From the NCBI GenBank assembly GCA_020637615.1, contig JACKKC010000017.1:1-64000 (forward strand): 64,000 nt of DNA, in the 5' to 3' direction. This DNA comes from Rhodovulum sp. Its GTDB lineage: Bacteria; Pseudomonadota; Alphaproteobacteria; Rhodobacterales; Rhodobacteraceae. Both the position numbers and the translations under genes were made by a program. Position 1 is the first letter of the stretch; every line of letters begins with the position of its first letter. Below the pieces are notes generated by a model. It did no database searches. It was given only the letters and a program-made list of their open reading frames with translations, and was not told where the DNA came from. This document shows, piece after piece, positions 25,462-34,770 of this stretch.

Positions 25462-26600
25462 CCGAAGCCGAATCCACCGCCGCTCCGATGCGCCTTCGCG
25501 CCGAAGCCCCGCGCGTCACGCGCCTGTCGCGCAAGATGCTCGCCAGCGTCGCCGCCGTCGCTCTGGTCGGGATCGGCGGGGCGCTGATCTACGCGCGTCA
25601 GACACGCGGCCCCGGCGATGGCGGCGAGGAGCTTTATTCCACCACGAACCGCCAGCCGGCCGATGGTCTTGCCGGCCTGCCGCGCGACTATACCGGCCCC
25701 GTCCTCGGGCCAGCGCTGCCCGGCGATCTCGGCGGCCCGATCCTGTCCGCGCAGAATGCCGGCCAGCCTGTCGTGCCGCCCGTGGTCCCGACGCCCGGCG
25801 TCGACGAGGCCGAGCAGCGACGCCGTGCCGAGGAAGAAGCCGCGCGTCTCAGCACCGTGTTCTTCCAGTCGCGACAGGGCTCGACGGCAGCAGCCACGCC
25901 GGGAGCCATGCCCGGCCTTGCAGGGCTCGACCCCGGCAGCGCCGCAGGGCAACCGACCGCCCAGGACCGGCAGCTTACCTTCCTCAACGCAGCGGCCGAC
26001 CGGCGCACCGTCACGCCGGATCGTGTCACACCACCGGCGTCGCCCTTCGTGCTTCAGGCCGGCGCGGTCATCTCGGCCGCGCTCATCACCGGCATTCGTT
26101 CCGATCTTCCCGGCCAGATCACGGCGCAGGTCACGGAGAACATCTATGACAGCCCGACCGGCAGCATCCTGCTCGTGCCGCAGGGGACGCGGCTCATCGG
26201 TCAGTACGACAACGCCGTGCAGTTCGGTCAGCGCCGTGTGCTACTCGTCTGGAACCGCCTCATCATGCCGAACGGCCGCTCCATCGTGCTTGAGCGTCAA
26301 CCGGGCGTGGACACGCAGGGCTATGCCGGCCTGGAGGATGGCGTCGATTACCATTGGTGGGATTTCGCCAAGGCGGCCGCGCTCTCGACGCTGCTCGGCG
26401 TCTGCGCGGAGCTGGCGACCGACGACAATGATCGCCTGATCCGCGCCATCCGCGACGGCGCACAGGACACGATCAATCAGGCCGGTCAACAGATCGTCCA
26501 GCGCCAGATGCAAGTCGCGCCGACCCTGAGCATCCGGCCGGGTTTCCCCGTCCGCGTCATCGTCACCAGGGATTTGGTGCTCGAACCCTACAGGAGCTGA
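25458..26600 (+). CDS. trbI: TrbI, conjugal transfer protein (VirB10-like)
   Basis: 380 residues. A single N-terminal membrane segment (MLASVAAVALVGIGGALIYA), a Pro-rich periplasmic stretch, then the conserved VirB10/TrbI C-terminal domain with LQAGAVISAALITGIRSDLP, TGSILLVPQGTRLIGQYDN, VLLVWNRLIMPNGRSIVLER and PGFPVRVIVTRDLVLEPY. It links inner and outer membrane in the T4SS core. It overlaps trbG by 4 bases. Complete by length. Confidence 0.93.
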   Translation: MTEAESTAAPMRLRAEAPRVTRLSRKMLASVAAVALVGIGGALIYARQTRGPGDGGEELYSTTNRQPADGLAGLPRDYTGPVLGPALPGDLGGPILSAQNAGQPVVPPVVPTPGVDEAEQRRRAEEEAARLSTVFFQSRQGSTAAATPGAMPGLAGLDPGSAAGQPTAQDRQLTFLNAAADRRTVTPDRVTPPASPFVLQAGAVISAALITGIRSDLPGQITAQVTENIYDSPTGSILLVPQGTRLIGQYDNAVQFGQRRVLLVWNRLIMPNGRSIVLERQPGVDTQGYAGLEDGVDYHWWDFAKAAALSTLLGVCAELATDDNDRLIRAIRDGAQDTINQAGQQIVQRQMQVAPTLSIRPGFPVRVIVTRDLVLEPYRS

Positions 26601-26602
26601 CC

Positions 26603-26818
26603 ATGACCAAGCTGAAACTCGGACCCATCGCCGACGACAAGCCCATCAGGATCACGGTGGAGCTGCCCGCGGCGCTCCATCGCGACCTCACCGACTACGG
26701 CCGCCCTCTCGCCGAAGGCGGCACGCCGGTCGAGCCCACAAAGCTCGTCGTGCCGATGCTCGAACGCTTCATCACCACCGATCGCGGCTTCGCTAAGGCC
26801 CGGCGCAGGACAAATTGA
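26603..26818 (+). CDS. DUF2274 protein following trbI
   Basis: 71 residues: MTKLKLGPIADDKPIRITVE, LPAALHRDLTDYGRPLAEGG, KLVVPMLERFITTDRGFAKA. This small, probably ribbon-helix-helix-like protein follows trbI in many alphaproteobacterial conjugative elements. It may be a local regulator of transfer genes. It lies two bases after trbI. Confidence 0.85.
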   Translation: MTKLKLGPIADDKPIRITVELPAALHRDLTDYGRPLAEGGTPVEPTKLVVPMLERFITTDRGFAKARRRTN

Positions 26819-27058
26819 CTGCTAATATCGGCGATGTCGTCTATCAAGCCGCCTCTATTCATCACCACCCGTGACGACGCCGGACTGACCGGGGTGCCGC
26901 CAGCGCGTGAGCGTGAATCCGGCACGCTACCGGCGGCCGATCCTCCGCCATGGTTCGCCAGACGTCGGGAATGCAGCCAAGTCGCTGTCCCGGTCACATT
27001 GAAGGAGTTTTGGCATGAGCACATGGAATGGCGGGATCGAACACGGCGGGGCCGGACG

Positions 27059-27331
27059 ATGAGTCAGACACCAGTCCCTCTCAGCAAACGCACCATCCGC
27101 AGGCACCAGCTTCGCGAGATCGTTCCCCTGGCCGACACGACCATCTACGACATGGAGCAGCGCGGCGAGTTTCCGCAGCGCTTCTACCTGACCTCTCGAA
27201 CCGTCGTGTGGGATCTCGGCGAAGTGGAGGCTTGGCCTGAAGAACGCCGCCGAGCCTCCAAGGCGAAGACTGCCAAGCGTGCGCCGGCACCCGACTTCAC
27301 GCTCAGGAAGACCCGCCCGGTCAAAGGCTAG
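27059..27331 (+). CDS. AlpA-family transcriptional regulator
   Basis: 90 residues from ATG 27059: KRTIRRHQLREIVPLADTTI, YDMEQRGEFPQRFYLTSRTV, VWDLGEVEAWPEERRRAS, a textbook AlpA-type MerR-like HTH with the FPqR and W.l.EVeaW motifs, followed by a Lys-rich tail. In integrative elements these control excision and transfer. It converges on and overlaps the integrase gene by 11 bases. The 240 bases before it have no clear gene. Confidence 0.88.
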   Translation: MSQTPVPLSKRTIRRHQLREIVPLADTTIYDMEQRGEFPQRFYLTSRTVVWDLGEVEAWPEERRRASKAKTAKRAPAPDFTLRKTRPVKG

Positions 27332-28577
27332 GCTCTGCGGCCAGAAGGTCCATGGAGGCCGGATAGAGCGTCGGGGTGTATTTCTGGCCGCTTACCCATG
27401 CGTCGATCAGATTGCCCCATTCCTGCATCATGTGGCGGCGCTGGTGCTCATACTCGGCCTTGTTATAGACGCCGCGCGAAGAGCGCCCGTCCTCGTGCGC
27501 CAGGCATTTCTCGATCCAGTCACTGTTGAAGCCCAGCTCGTTGAGCAGCGTCGAGCCCGTGCGGCGAAGGTCATGCACGGTGAACGGCTCCAGCGGCAGG
27601 CCCGCCTTCTTGGCTTGCACGACGACCGCCGTGGTTACGCGGTTGAAGGTCGCGCGCGACATCGGCGCATCCGCGTCGTAGCGCGAGGGCAGCAGGTAGC
27701 GCGAATTGCCAGCACAGGTCTTGAGCGCGACAAGGATGCCGAGCGACTGTTCGCACAGATAGACGTTGTGCGGCTTGGAACGCTTCATCCGCTCCTTCGG
27801 GATCGACCACACGGCATTCTCGAAGTCGACCTCATCCCACACCGCGTCCTGCAGCTCGCTCTTGCGGACCATCGTGAGCAGGATCAACTTCAGACCGAGC
27901 CGGATTGTCGGCAGCGTCGCCACATGCGCTAGCTGGCCGAGCATCACCCGAATTTCGGCGGGCGAGAGCGATCGGTCCTTGGGAACGAACGTCGCGATCG
28001 ACGCCGGCCCGACCTCTTCGGCGGGATTCGGCACCTTCTCCCCATGCAGCTTAGCAAAGGCGAAGACCAGCTTCACGATGTCACGGACATGGACCGCCGT
28101 GGCCGGTGCTCCCCGCGCCTTCACCTTGTCGCACATCGCCCGGAGATCCTCGGGTGTGATTTCCGTCAGCAGCCGATTGCGGAACGTCGGCAGGATGTCC
28201 CGCTCGTAGATCGAGCGGCGCATCGCGCGGGTGCTTTCGGCCATCCGATGCTCTTGCAGCCAACGTTCGCCAAACTCGCCGAAGCTCTTTGCTTCCTTGA
28301 TGCGGCGCTTCTCGCGCTGCTTCTCCTGTGCGGGCGACCGCCCTTCCTGAATCGAACGCTGCGCGTCGATCAGCTTCTCCCGCGCACGGGCCAGAGAGAG
28401 GCCCGCCGGCCCGTAGCGGCCGAGGGTCAAGGTCTCGCGTCGACCGTGCATACGGTAGTCATAGCGGAACACGACGGCACCCGACGGGTTCACGACGACA
28501 TACATACCGTCACGGTCGGTGACCTTGTACAATTTGTTTTTTGGTTTCAGTGCTTTGATTGCCGCATCGATAAGCAT
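27321..28577 (-). CDS. int: P4-type tyrosine integrase
   Basis: 418 residues from ATG 28577 (MLIDAAIKALKPKNKLYKVT). The DUF4102-type arm-binding domain comes first (GMYVVVNPSGAVVFRYDYRM, LTLGRYGPAGLSLARAREK), then a core-binding domain, and a catalytic domain with Arg in LTMVRKSEL, HDLRRTGSTLL, CLAHEDG and the nucleophile Tyr in SRGVYNKAEY. It is the only complete recombinase in the window and lies against the 3' end of guaA, a known integration hotspot for such islands. A longer frame to 28646 exists but is not family-like. Confidence 0.92.
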   Translation of the reverse strand: MLIDAAIKALKPKNKLYKVTDRDGMYVVVNPSGAVVFRYDYRMHGRRETLTLGRYGPAGLSLARAREKLIDAQRSIQEGRSPAQEKQREKRRIKEAKSFGEFGERWLQEHRMAESTRAMRRSIYERDILPTFRNRLLTEITPEDLRAMCDKVKARGAPATAVHVRDIVKLVFAFAKLHGEKVPNPAEEVGPASIATFVPKDRSLSPAEIRVMLGQLAHVATLPTIRLGLKLILLTMVRKSELQDAVWDEVDFENAVWSIPKERMKRSKPHNVYLCEQSLGILVALKTCAGNSRYLLPSRYDADAPMSRATFNRVTTAVVVQAKKAGLPLEPFTVHDLRRTGSTLLNELGFNSDWIEKCLAHEDGRSSRGVYNKAEYEHQRRHMMQEWGNLIDAWVSGQKYTPTLYPASMDLLAAEPSL

Positions 28578-28894
28578 CGGACCTCCAAGATCGTTCAAAA
28601 AACGCCAGAGAGCCCCTAAAAATACCGTCAAGCCAAAATCGACCAATCATGACGGCGAATTTTCCTTTATTCTCAATGGAATAAGGTCAAAAAAATACCG
28701 TCACAAGCTCTCTGAGCCATGACGGTATATGCAATTCCGCGATGTCACAAGACGCCCCATACCGTCGTCTCCGCCGTCGATTGCGAGGCTTGCCCGGCGA
28801 TTGACGACGAAAGACAGCGGATGTAAAACTATTTATTTTCAGTATGTTATGGAGGGTAATCGGCGGTTATTGGCGGCGTTTGGGTAGGCCCGGA
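28578..28894. repeat. Integrase-guaA spacer with ATACCGTC repeats
   Basis: 317 non-coding, AT-richer bases between the integrase and the guaA stop. The motif ATACCGTC(A) occurs at 28622-28630, 28695-28703 and 28759-28767, and its complement TGACGG at 28650-28655 and TGACGGTAT at 28720-28728. The copies at 28695 and 28720 form a perfect 9-bp inverted repeat. I take these as candidate arm-type integrase or excisionase sites. No gene seen. Confidence 0.55.
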
Positions 28895-30454
28895 TCACTC
28901 CCATTCGATGGTTCCCGGCGGCTTGGAAGTGATGTCGTAGGTGACGCGGTTGATGCCCTTGACTTCGTTGATGATCCGCGTAGCCGTCTCCGACAGGAAA
29001 TGATGGTCGAAGGGGTAGTAGTCCGCCGTCATCCCGTCGACGGAGGTCACCGCCCGCAGGGCGCAGACATAGTCGTAGGTGCGGCCATCGCCCATGACAC
29101 CCACCGTGCGGACCGGGAGCAGGACGGCGAAGGCCTGCCATATGGCGTCGTAGAGGCCGTGCCGCCGGATCTGCTCGAGATAGACCGCATCGGCCTTGCG
29201 CAGAATCGCGAGCTTCTCGGGGGTGATCGCGCCGGGGCAGCGGATGGCGAGGCCGGGGCCGGGGAAGGGGTGCCGGCCGACGAAGCTCGCCGGCAGGCCG
29301 AGTTCGCGCCCGAGCGCGCGAACCTCGTCCTTGAAGAGCTCGCGCAGCGGCTCCACCAGCTTCAGGTGCATCCGTTCCGGCAGGCCGCCGACATTGTGGT
29401 GGCTCTTGATGGTCACCGAGGGGCCGCCGGTGAAGCTGACGCTCTCGATCACGTCCGGATAGAGGGTGCCCTGGGCGAGGAATTCGGCGTCGCCGACCTC
29501 GCGGGCGCGTGCCTCGAAGACCTCGATGAAGAGGCGCCCGATGATCTTGCGCTTGGCTTCCGGCTCGTCGATGCCGGCGAGCGCGGAGAGGAAACGGTCG
29601 CCTTCGTCCGCGTGGATGAGGGGGATGTTGTAGTGGTCGCGGAAGAGGCCCACCACCTCGTCGGCCTCTCCCTGGCGCATCAGCCCGGTGTCGACGAAGA
29701 CGCAGGTGAGCTGCTCGCCGATGGCCTCGTGGATTAGCACGGCGGCCACCGAGGAATCCACGCCCCCGGAGAGGCCGCAGATGACCCGGGCCTCGCCCAC
29801 CTGGGCACGGATCGCGGCGATGGCCTGCTCCTTGTAGGCGGCCATCGTCCAGTCGCCGGTGAAGCCTGCGAGGTCGGTGAAGTTCCTCAGGATCCGCGCG
29901 CCGTTGACAGTGTGATGCACCTCCGGATGGAACTGCACCGCGTAGAAATGCCGCGCCGGGTCGGCGACGATGGCGAAGGGCGCGTTCGGCGAGGCGCCGA
30001 TCACCGAGAAGCCCGGGGCGAGGGCCGTGACCCGGTCGCCGTGGCTCATCCAGACCTCCTCGCGCCCGGTGGCGAAGAGGCCGGCAAAGAGCGGATCGGC
30101 GGTGTCGGCGGGGCTGACGAAGGCGCGGCCGAACTCGGCGTGATGCCCGGCCTCAACCCGGCCGCCAAGCTGTTCCATCATCACTTGTTGGCCGTAGCAG
30201 ATGCCGAGGACCGGTACGCCGAGGGTGAAGACCGCCGGATCGGCGCGCGGGCTTGCCGATTCGACGACGCTGGCCGGCCCGCCGGAGAGAATGACCGCCT
30301 GCGGTGCGAAGGAAGCGAGAAAGGCGCCATCGACCTTCTGGAAAGGGTGGATCTCGCAGTAGATCCGCGCCTCGCGCAATCGTCGCGCGATCAGCTGGGT
30401 GACCTGGCTGCCGAAATCGACGATGAGCAGGCGCTGGTGGCTCTCTGTTGTCAT
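28895..30454 (-). CDS. guaA: GMP synthase (glutamine-hydrolysing)
   Basis: 519 residues. The class I amidotransferase domain comes first (ILSGGPASV, LGICYGQQVMMEQLGG with the nucleophile Cys, FHPEVHHT) and the ATP-pyrophosphatase domain follows (CGLSGGVDSSVAAVLIHEA), with the C-terminal dimerisation domain ending KPPGTIEWE. It converts XMP to GMP. The 3' end is intact, so any insertion there would have rebuilt the coding end. No frameshift. Confidence 0.97.
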   Translation of the reverse strand: MTTESHQRLLIVDFGSQVTQLIARRLREARIYCEIHPFQKVDGAFLASFAPQAVILSGGPASVVESASPRADPAVFTLGVPVLGICYGQQVMMEQLGGRVEAGHHAEFGRAFVSPADTADPLFAGLFATGREEVWMSHGDRVTALAPGFSVIGASPNAPFAIVADPARHFYAVQFHPEVHHTVNGARILRNFTDLAGFTGDWTMAAYKEQAIAAIRAQVGEARVICGLSGGVDSSVAAVLIHEAIGEQLTCVFVDTGLMRQGEADEVVGLFRDHYNIPLIHADEGDRFLSALAGIDEPEAKRKIIGRLFIEVFEARAREVGDAEFLAQGTLYPDVIESVSFTGGPSVTIKSHHNVGGLPERMHLKLVEPLRELFKDEVRALGRELGLPASFVGRHPFPGPGLAIRCPGAITPEKLAILRKADAVYLEQIRRHGLYDAIWQAFAVLLPVRTVGVMGDGRTYDYVCALRAVTSVDGMTADYYPFDHHFLSETATRIINEVKGINRVTYDITSKPPGTIEWE

Positions 30455-30967
30455 GGGGCACGAATAGGGCTGTGCGCGTCGCTGCGCAAGGGAATCCGCC
30501 GACCGGCCGCATTCGGCCCGCAGTGAAGCTATGCCATTGTTCCAGAAGACTATTGCCGGCTCCGGCAGGGACGGCGGGAGCGGCCTGCGTCACCGACTGC
30601 GCCGAGGAGGCGATCAGGAGCGACGTTCGCTCGCGGGCCCAGCGGCAGTGCTTCTCTGCAACCGCGACTATTGCTATTCTGACGTCCACTATGACGGTGC
30701 GTGGTTCGACCTGCGCAACATGGACACCGGGCGGTGGCGGGAGCGTGCCCATGTGTGGATCTTGCGGCTGCAACCCGGCGCGGGCCGGGCGGGCGCCTGA
30801 GAACATGCCGATGGTCGCCTTCCGTCGCTTCAGAAGCAGGATGCCTGCGTGCCGACCGGCTCGCGCCCGGAGAACCTGCCTTGTCCGGAGCATCTGGCGC
30901 GATCGGAGCCGCTGGCCGGCAGGATTTCCTTGTCTGGACGAGCCGCGACTCGGGAAGGTGCCCGCCT
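30455..30967. other. Gap between guaA and MFS gene
   Basis: 513 bases with no gene I can support. Open frames exist on both strands but have no protein-like composition. It should hold the divergent promoters of guaA and the MFS gene; I could not pick out promoter elements. Confidence 0.4.
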
Positions 30968-32313
30968 ATGAGCAGCGTCTTCGCAAGCGGGGCGTTTCGT
31001 CACCTCTTCGCATCGCAGCTGATGTCGCTGCTCGGAACCGGGCTGATGACGGTTGCGCTGGCGCTGCTGGCCTATGAGATCGGCGGCGCCGCGCAGGCCG
31101 GGCTGGTGCTGTCCGGGGACTTCACGATCAAGATGATCGCCTATGTCGGCTTCGCCCCCTTCGCGAATGCGTTGGTCCACAGAGTGCCGGTCCGGCCGCT
31201 GCTGGTCGCGCTCGACCTGGCGCGGCTGACGCTCGCGCTGCTCCTGCCGCTGACCGATGCCATCTGGCAGGTCTATCTCCTGATGTTCCTGTTCCAGATG
31301 TGCTCGGCCGCCTTTACCCCGGCCTATCAAAGCACGATCCCCGACGTGCTCGCGGACGAGGCGCAATATGCACGGGCGCTGTCGCTGTCGCGCGCGGCCA
31401 GCAATCTCGAAACCATGCTGAGCCCGGTCCTGGCCGGGCTGCTCCTCATGCTGGTGGCGCCACCGGCGCTGTTCCTGGGCACGGCCTTGGCCTTCGCGCT
31501 GTCGGCGGCCGCCTTGTTCAGCGCCCGCCTGCCGGCCCGCGGCACCGCGGGGGCGGCCGAGCCTTTCCGGCGGCGGCTGGCCATGGGCTGCACGATCTAT
31601 CTGAACACCGTCCGGCTGCGCGGGCTTCTGGCGGTCAATTTCGCCATGTCGCTGACCATGGCCTGGGTTCTGGTCAATTCCGTGGCCTATGCCGGGTGGC
31701 TTTCGAGGGGGACGCCGCGGCCTATACCGATCTGATGGCCGCTTTCGGCACCGGATCGATCGCCGCCGCTTTCGTGGTCCCGCGCCTGCTGCACCATTTC
31801 TCCGAACGCCGCCTGATGCTCGCCGGCGCCGCTTCCATGGGCGGGATGGCCTTCACCATCCTGTCCGAGCCGGATTTCGCCGGACTGCTGGCGCTCTGGA
31901 CCGGGCTCGGGGCGGCGTCCTCGCTGGTGCTGCCGCCAGGCTCGCTGCTTCTGGTGCGGTCGTCCGGGCGCGCGGAGCGTCCGGCGCTTTTCGCCGCGTA
32001 ATTCTCGCTCTCGCACGTGGCCTGGCTCATCGCCTATCCGCTGTCGGGCTGGCTCGGATCGGAACTGGGGCTCGCGACGGCCCTCGTGACCCTCGGGGCG
32101 GCGACGCTTGCGATCGCGGCGGCAACCGCCCGACTCTGGCCGGCCCATGATCCGGCCGAGCTCAGCCACATGCATACCGGCCTCTCGCCCTCGCATCCGC
32201 ATATTCGGTCCGGTGCCTATCGGGCGGTCGACGGCGCGCCCGCCATCGTGCATTCGCACAGGTTTCACATCGACGACCTGCATCCGCGGTGGCCATCCCC
32301 CGAGCGTCCGTGA
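30968..32313 (+). pseudogene. MFS transporter, frameshift plus nonsense codon
   Basis: Frame one, from ATG 30968 (RBS GGAAGG), gives the first half of a 12-span MFS exporter: HLFASQLMSLLGTGLMTVAL through MAWVLVNSVAYAG. One base is then lost in a G run (31694-31696, or the run at 31707-31711), and the next frame carries DAAAYTDLMAAFGTGSIAAA onward. That frame is interrupted at 31999-32001 by TAA where CAA (Gln) would be expected, and then continues in frame with SLSHVAWLIAYPLSG to a His-rich tail HTGLSPSHPHIR ending at 32313. Two independent lesions make it a true pseudogene candidate. Substrate unknown. Confidence 0.85.
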
Positions 32314-32365
32314 ATAGTGGCCCGTGGGAACGAAGCGCGCTGCAAGCGAGGGCCGGCAAAGGGAC

Positions 32366-33562
32366 ATGACGAAGGAGAGCGATATTTCCGTCGGGATCGC
32401 GGGGGCAGGATCGGTGGCATTCGCCACCGCCGCCTTCCTGAGCCAAAATGCGATCCCGGCGACGCTGTGGTCGCCGTCGGGGGCACGGACCCGAGCGCTG
32501 GCCGCGGGGGCCGACCTGGTTGCGACCGGCGCCGTGGAAGGTTCCTTCCGACCCGCCATCGCCGAGAGTGCCCGTGCGCTGGCCGAGGCCAGCGACGTGC
32601 TGATGATCGTGCTGCCGGCCTATGGGCACAAGGCGGTGATGGACGCGCTGGCGCCGCATGTCCGCCCGGGCCAGCCGGTGATCATCAGCTCCCACGCCTC
32701 GCTGGGTGCGCTCTACCTGTCGGACCTTCTGGCGCGACGCAGGGTGGTCGCGCCGATCGTGGCCTGGGGCACGACGATCGTCACCGGTCGCCAGCAGCCG
32801 GATCTGACGCATGTCAAGGTCAACACGCTGCGCAAGAGCGTCGACATCTGCACCGTGCCGGAGCGCCTGTCCGGCGAGGGGCTGGCGATCTGCCAGCGCT
32901 TGTTCGGCGATCGCTTCAAGGTGCGCGACGGTCTCCTGGCGATATCGCTCAGCAACCTCAACCCGCAGAACCACATGGGCATCGCGCTCGGCAACATGAC
33001 CCGGATGGAGCGCGGCGAGACCTGGAGCCAGGGGCAGAACGTCACCCCCCATGTCGGGCGCCTGCTCGAGGCGCTGGACCGGGAACGGCTTGAGATCGCC
33101 GCCGCGCTGGGCCTGTCGGTGCGCACGATCTTCGAGCATTTCCACCTGTCCTTCCACGTGCCGGTCGCCAGCATCTCGGAGATGAACCTGCGCATGCACG
33201 AGATGGGCAACGGCGGCACCGGACCGGCCACCGCGGACAGCCGCTACGTCACCGAGGACGTGCCCTTCGGGCTGGTCCTGACCGCGAGGCTGGGCGAGAT
33301 GACCGGCCGCCCCGCGACGCTGCATCGGGCGGGGATCGACATCTTCTCGGCCATGTACGGCCGCGATTTCGCGCGGGAGAACGTGCTGATCGACGCCATC
33401 GGGCTCGACGACATGAGCCTTGAGCAATTGCAGGCGTCCATCCGGGATGGCATCCTGCCGGACGTACCATCGCGAACCGGCAGTGGCGGCAGCCGGGTTT
33501 CGGGACCTTCGACCCAGCCCGCCCGACAGAACTCAAATCAATTCAGGGAGAGAGACGAATGA
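32366..33562 (+). CDS. NAD/NADP octopine dehydrogenase-family enzyme
   Basis: 398 residues. Rossmann N terminus VGIAGAGSVAFATAAFLSQN, VLMIVLPAYGHKAVMDAL, then an all-alpha domain with LSNLNPQNHMGIALGNMTRM and the His in HFHLSF typical of opine/ketopantoate-like dehydrogenases. Such enzymes oxidise or form N-carboxyalkyl amino acids (opines) or related 2-hydroxy acids. The stop overlaps the ATG of the binding-protein gene, so it is the first gene of the ABC/methyltransferase operon. Substrate not known; the start MTKESDIS is chosen over an upstream ATG. Confidence 0.8.
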   Translation: MTKESDISVGIAGAGSVAFATAAFLSQNAIPATLWSPSGARTRALAAGADLVATGAVEGSFRPAIAESARALAEASDVLMIVLPAYGHKAVMDALAPHVRPGQPVIISSHASLGALYLSDLLARRRVVAPIVAWGTTIVTGRQQPDLTHVKVNTLRKSVDICTVPERLSGEGLAICQRLFGDRFKVRDGLLAISLSNLNPQNHMGIALGNMTRMERGETWSQGQNVTPHVGRLLEALDRERLEIAAALGLSVRTIFEHFHLSFHVPVASISEMNLRMHEMGNGGTGPATADSRYVTEDVPFGLVLTARLGEMTGRPATLHRAGIDIFSAMYGRDFARENVLIDAIGLDDMSLEQLQASIRDGILPDVPSRTGSGGSRVSGPSTQPARQNSNQFRERDE

Positions 33563-34670
33563 CGAAACTGATCCAGACCAGGCGCCGCTTTCTGGGCACC
33601 GCGGCGGGGGCCTCGGCGGTCCTGGCCTCGCCGGCCTATCTTCGGTCCTCGGCCGCGCAATCGGGTGGGGTGGTGAACGTCTGGACCTACGACGAATTCG
33701 TGCCGGAAGACCTCAAGCAGGCGTTCGAGAAGGATACCGGCATCGAGGTGCGGATCCGTCTGGTGGACGACCAGGGCAAGCAGTTCAACCTGCTGGCCGC
33801 CGAACAGCCGAACCCGTCGGTCGACATCCTGACGGTCGCGGGCCACCGCTTCCTGCAATTCATCGACTCGGATCTGATCGCGCCGCTCGACACCGACCGG
33901 CTGGCCAATTGGGGCAACATCAACCCGGTCTATTCCGAAGGCGACTGGGCCACGATCAACGGCAACAAATGGGGCGCACCGATCCTGTCGGGGGCCGAGA
34001 TAATGGCCTACAACACGGATTTCGTGCCGGAGGACCGCCGCAACACCTGGGACACGCTGTTCTCCGAAGACTACAAGCAGCAGACCGCGTATATCCCCTC
34101 GGACCTGATGTCGATCGTCATGCTCTACCTGGGCTATGACGGCAACATGATCGCCTATATGGACGATCCCGACGAAGCGGCCCGCATCGTCGCCGAGGCG
34201 CGGGACTTCCTGATCGAGCACAAGCCCCTGGTGCGCAAGTACTACGACGCCGGCGCCGAGATTCAGCAGATGCTGGTCAATCAGGACGTGGTGTTGTGCC
34301 ACGCCTGGAACGGGCCGATCTCCAAGCTGATCATGGACGGCATGCCCCTTGGGGAATGAGCGTTCCCGACGAGGGATCCTATGGTTTCGTCTATACGTTG
34401 AACATCGCCAACAACGCGCCGAACGCGGACAATGCCTACAAGTTCCTCGACGCCATGCTGGCGAGTTCCGAGATCGGCGCGGAACTGACCAAGTCGACCG
34501 GCTTCATCTCGACCTACAAGGGGGCGTCGGAGCATCTGTCTGATCTTGAGAAGGCGGCCTCCTCGATCCCCGACGAGCAGCTGGAGAACCTCCAGTTCTT
34601 CCGGGCCGAGGCCAACGACATGAAATACAAGCTGGTCGATCCGGCGGTCGAGGAGATCAAGGCCGCCTGA
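33559..34670 (+). pseudogene. Polyamine-type ABC binding protein, frameshifted
   Basis: From ATG 33559 the protein has a Tat signal (QTRRRFLGTAAGASAVLA), then the PotD-like fold: VVNVWTYDEFVPEDLKQAFE, ILTVAGHRFLQFIDSDLIAP, KWGAPILSGAEIMAYNTDFV. It stops at 34357-34359 after IMDGMPLGE. The adjacent frame continues MSVPDEGSYGFVYTLNIANN to DPAVEEIKAA at 34670. One G missing from a four-G run at 34351-34354 explains the break; with five G the line reads PLGGMSVPDEG. Without correction the transporter lacks its C-terminal lobe, so uptake would fail. Confidence 0.85.
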
Positions 34671-34770
34671 CCCGATCGCGGCCCCGGCCCGCGTCGCCGG
34701 GGCCGCCCCATGTCACCACGCTGCATCCGGGGTTCCCATGCCGGCCGCGTGCGACCGACAAGGAGTTCAG

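Noticed and set aside
24502..26818. Functional conjugation system
   Set aside because: Only trbG, trbI and a trbF fragment remain; trbB-E, trbJ, trbL and a relaxase are absent in the window.
30448..31077. Frame containing MCGSCGCN near 30751, recalling the HypB N terminus
   Set aside because: Only that short motif matches; no GTPase motifs follow and the rest is Arg/Pro-rich. No hydrogenase genes are near.
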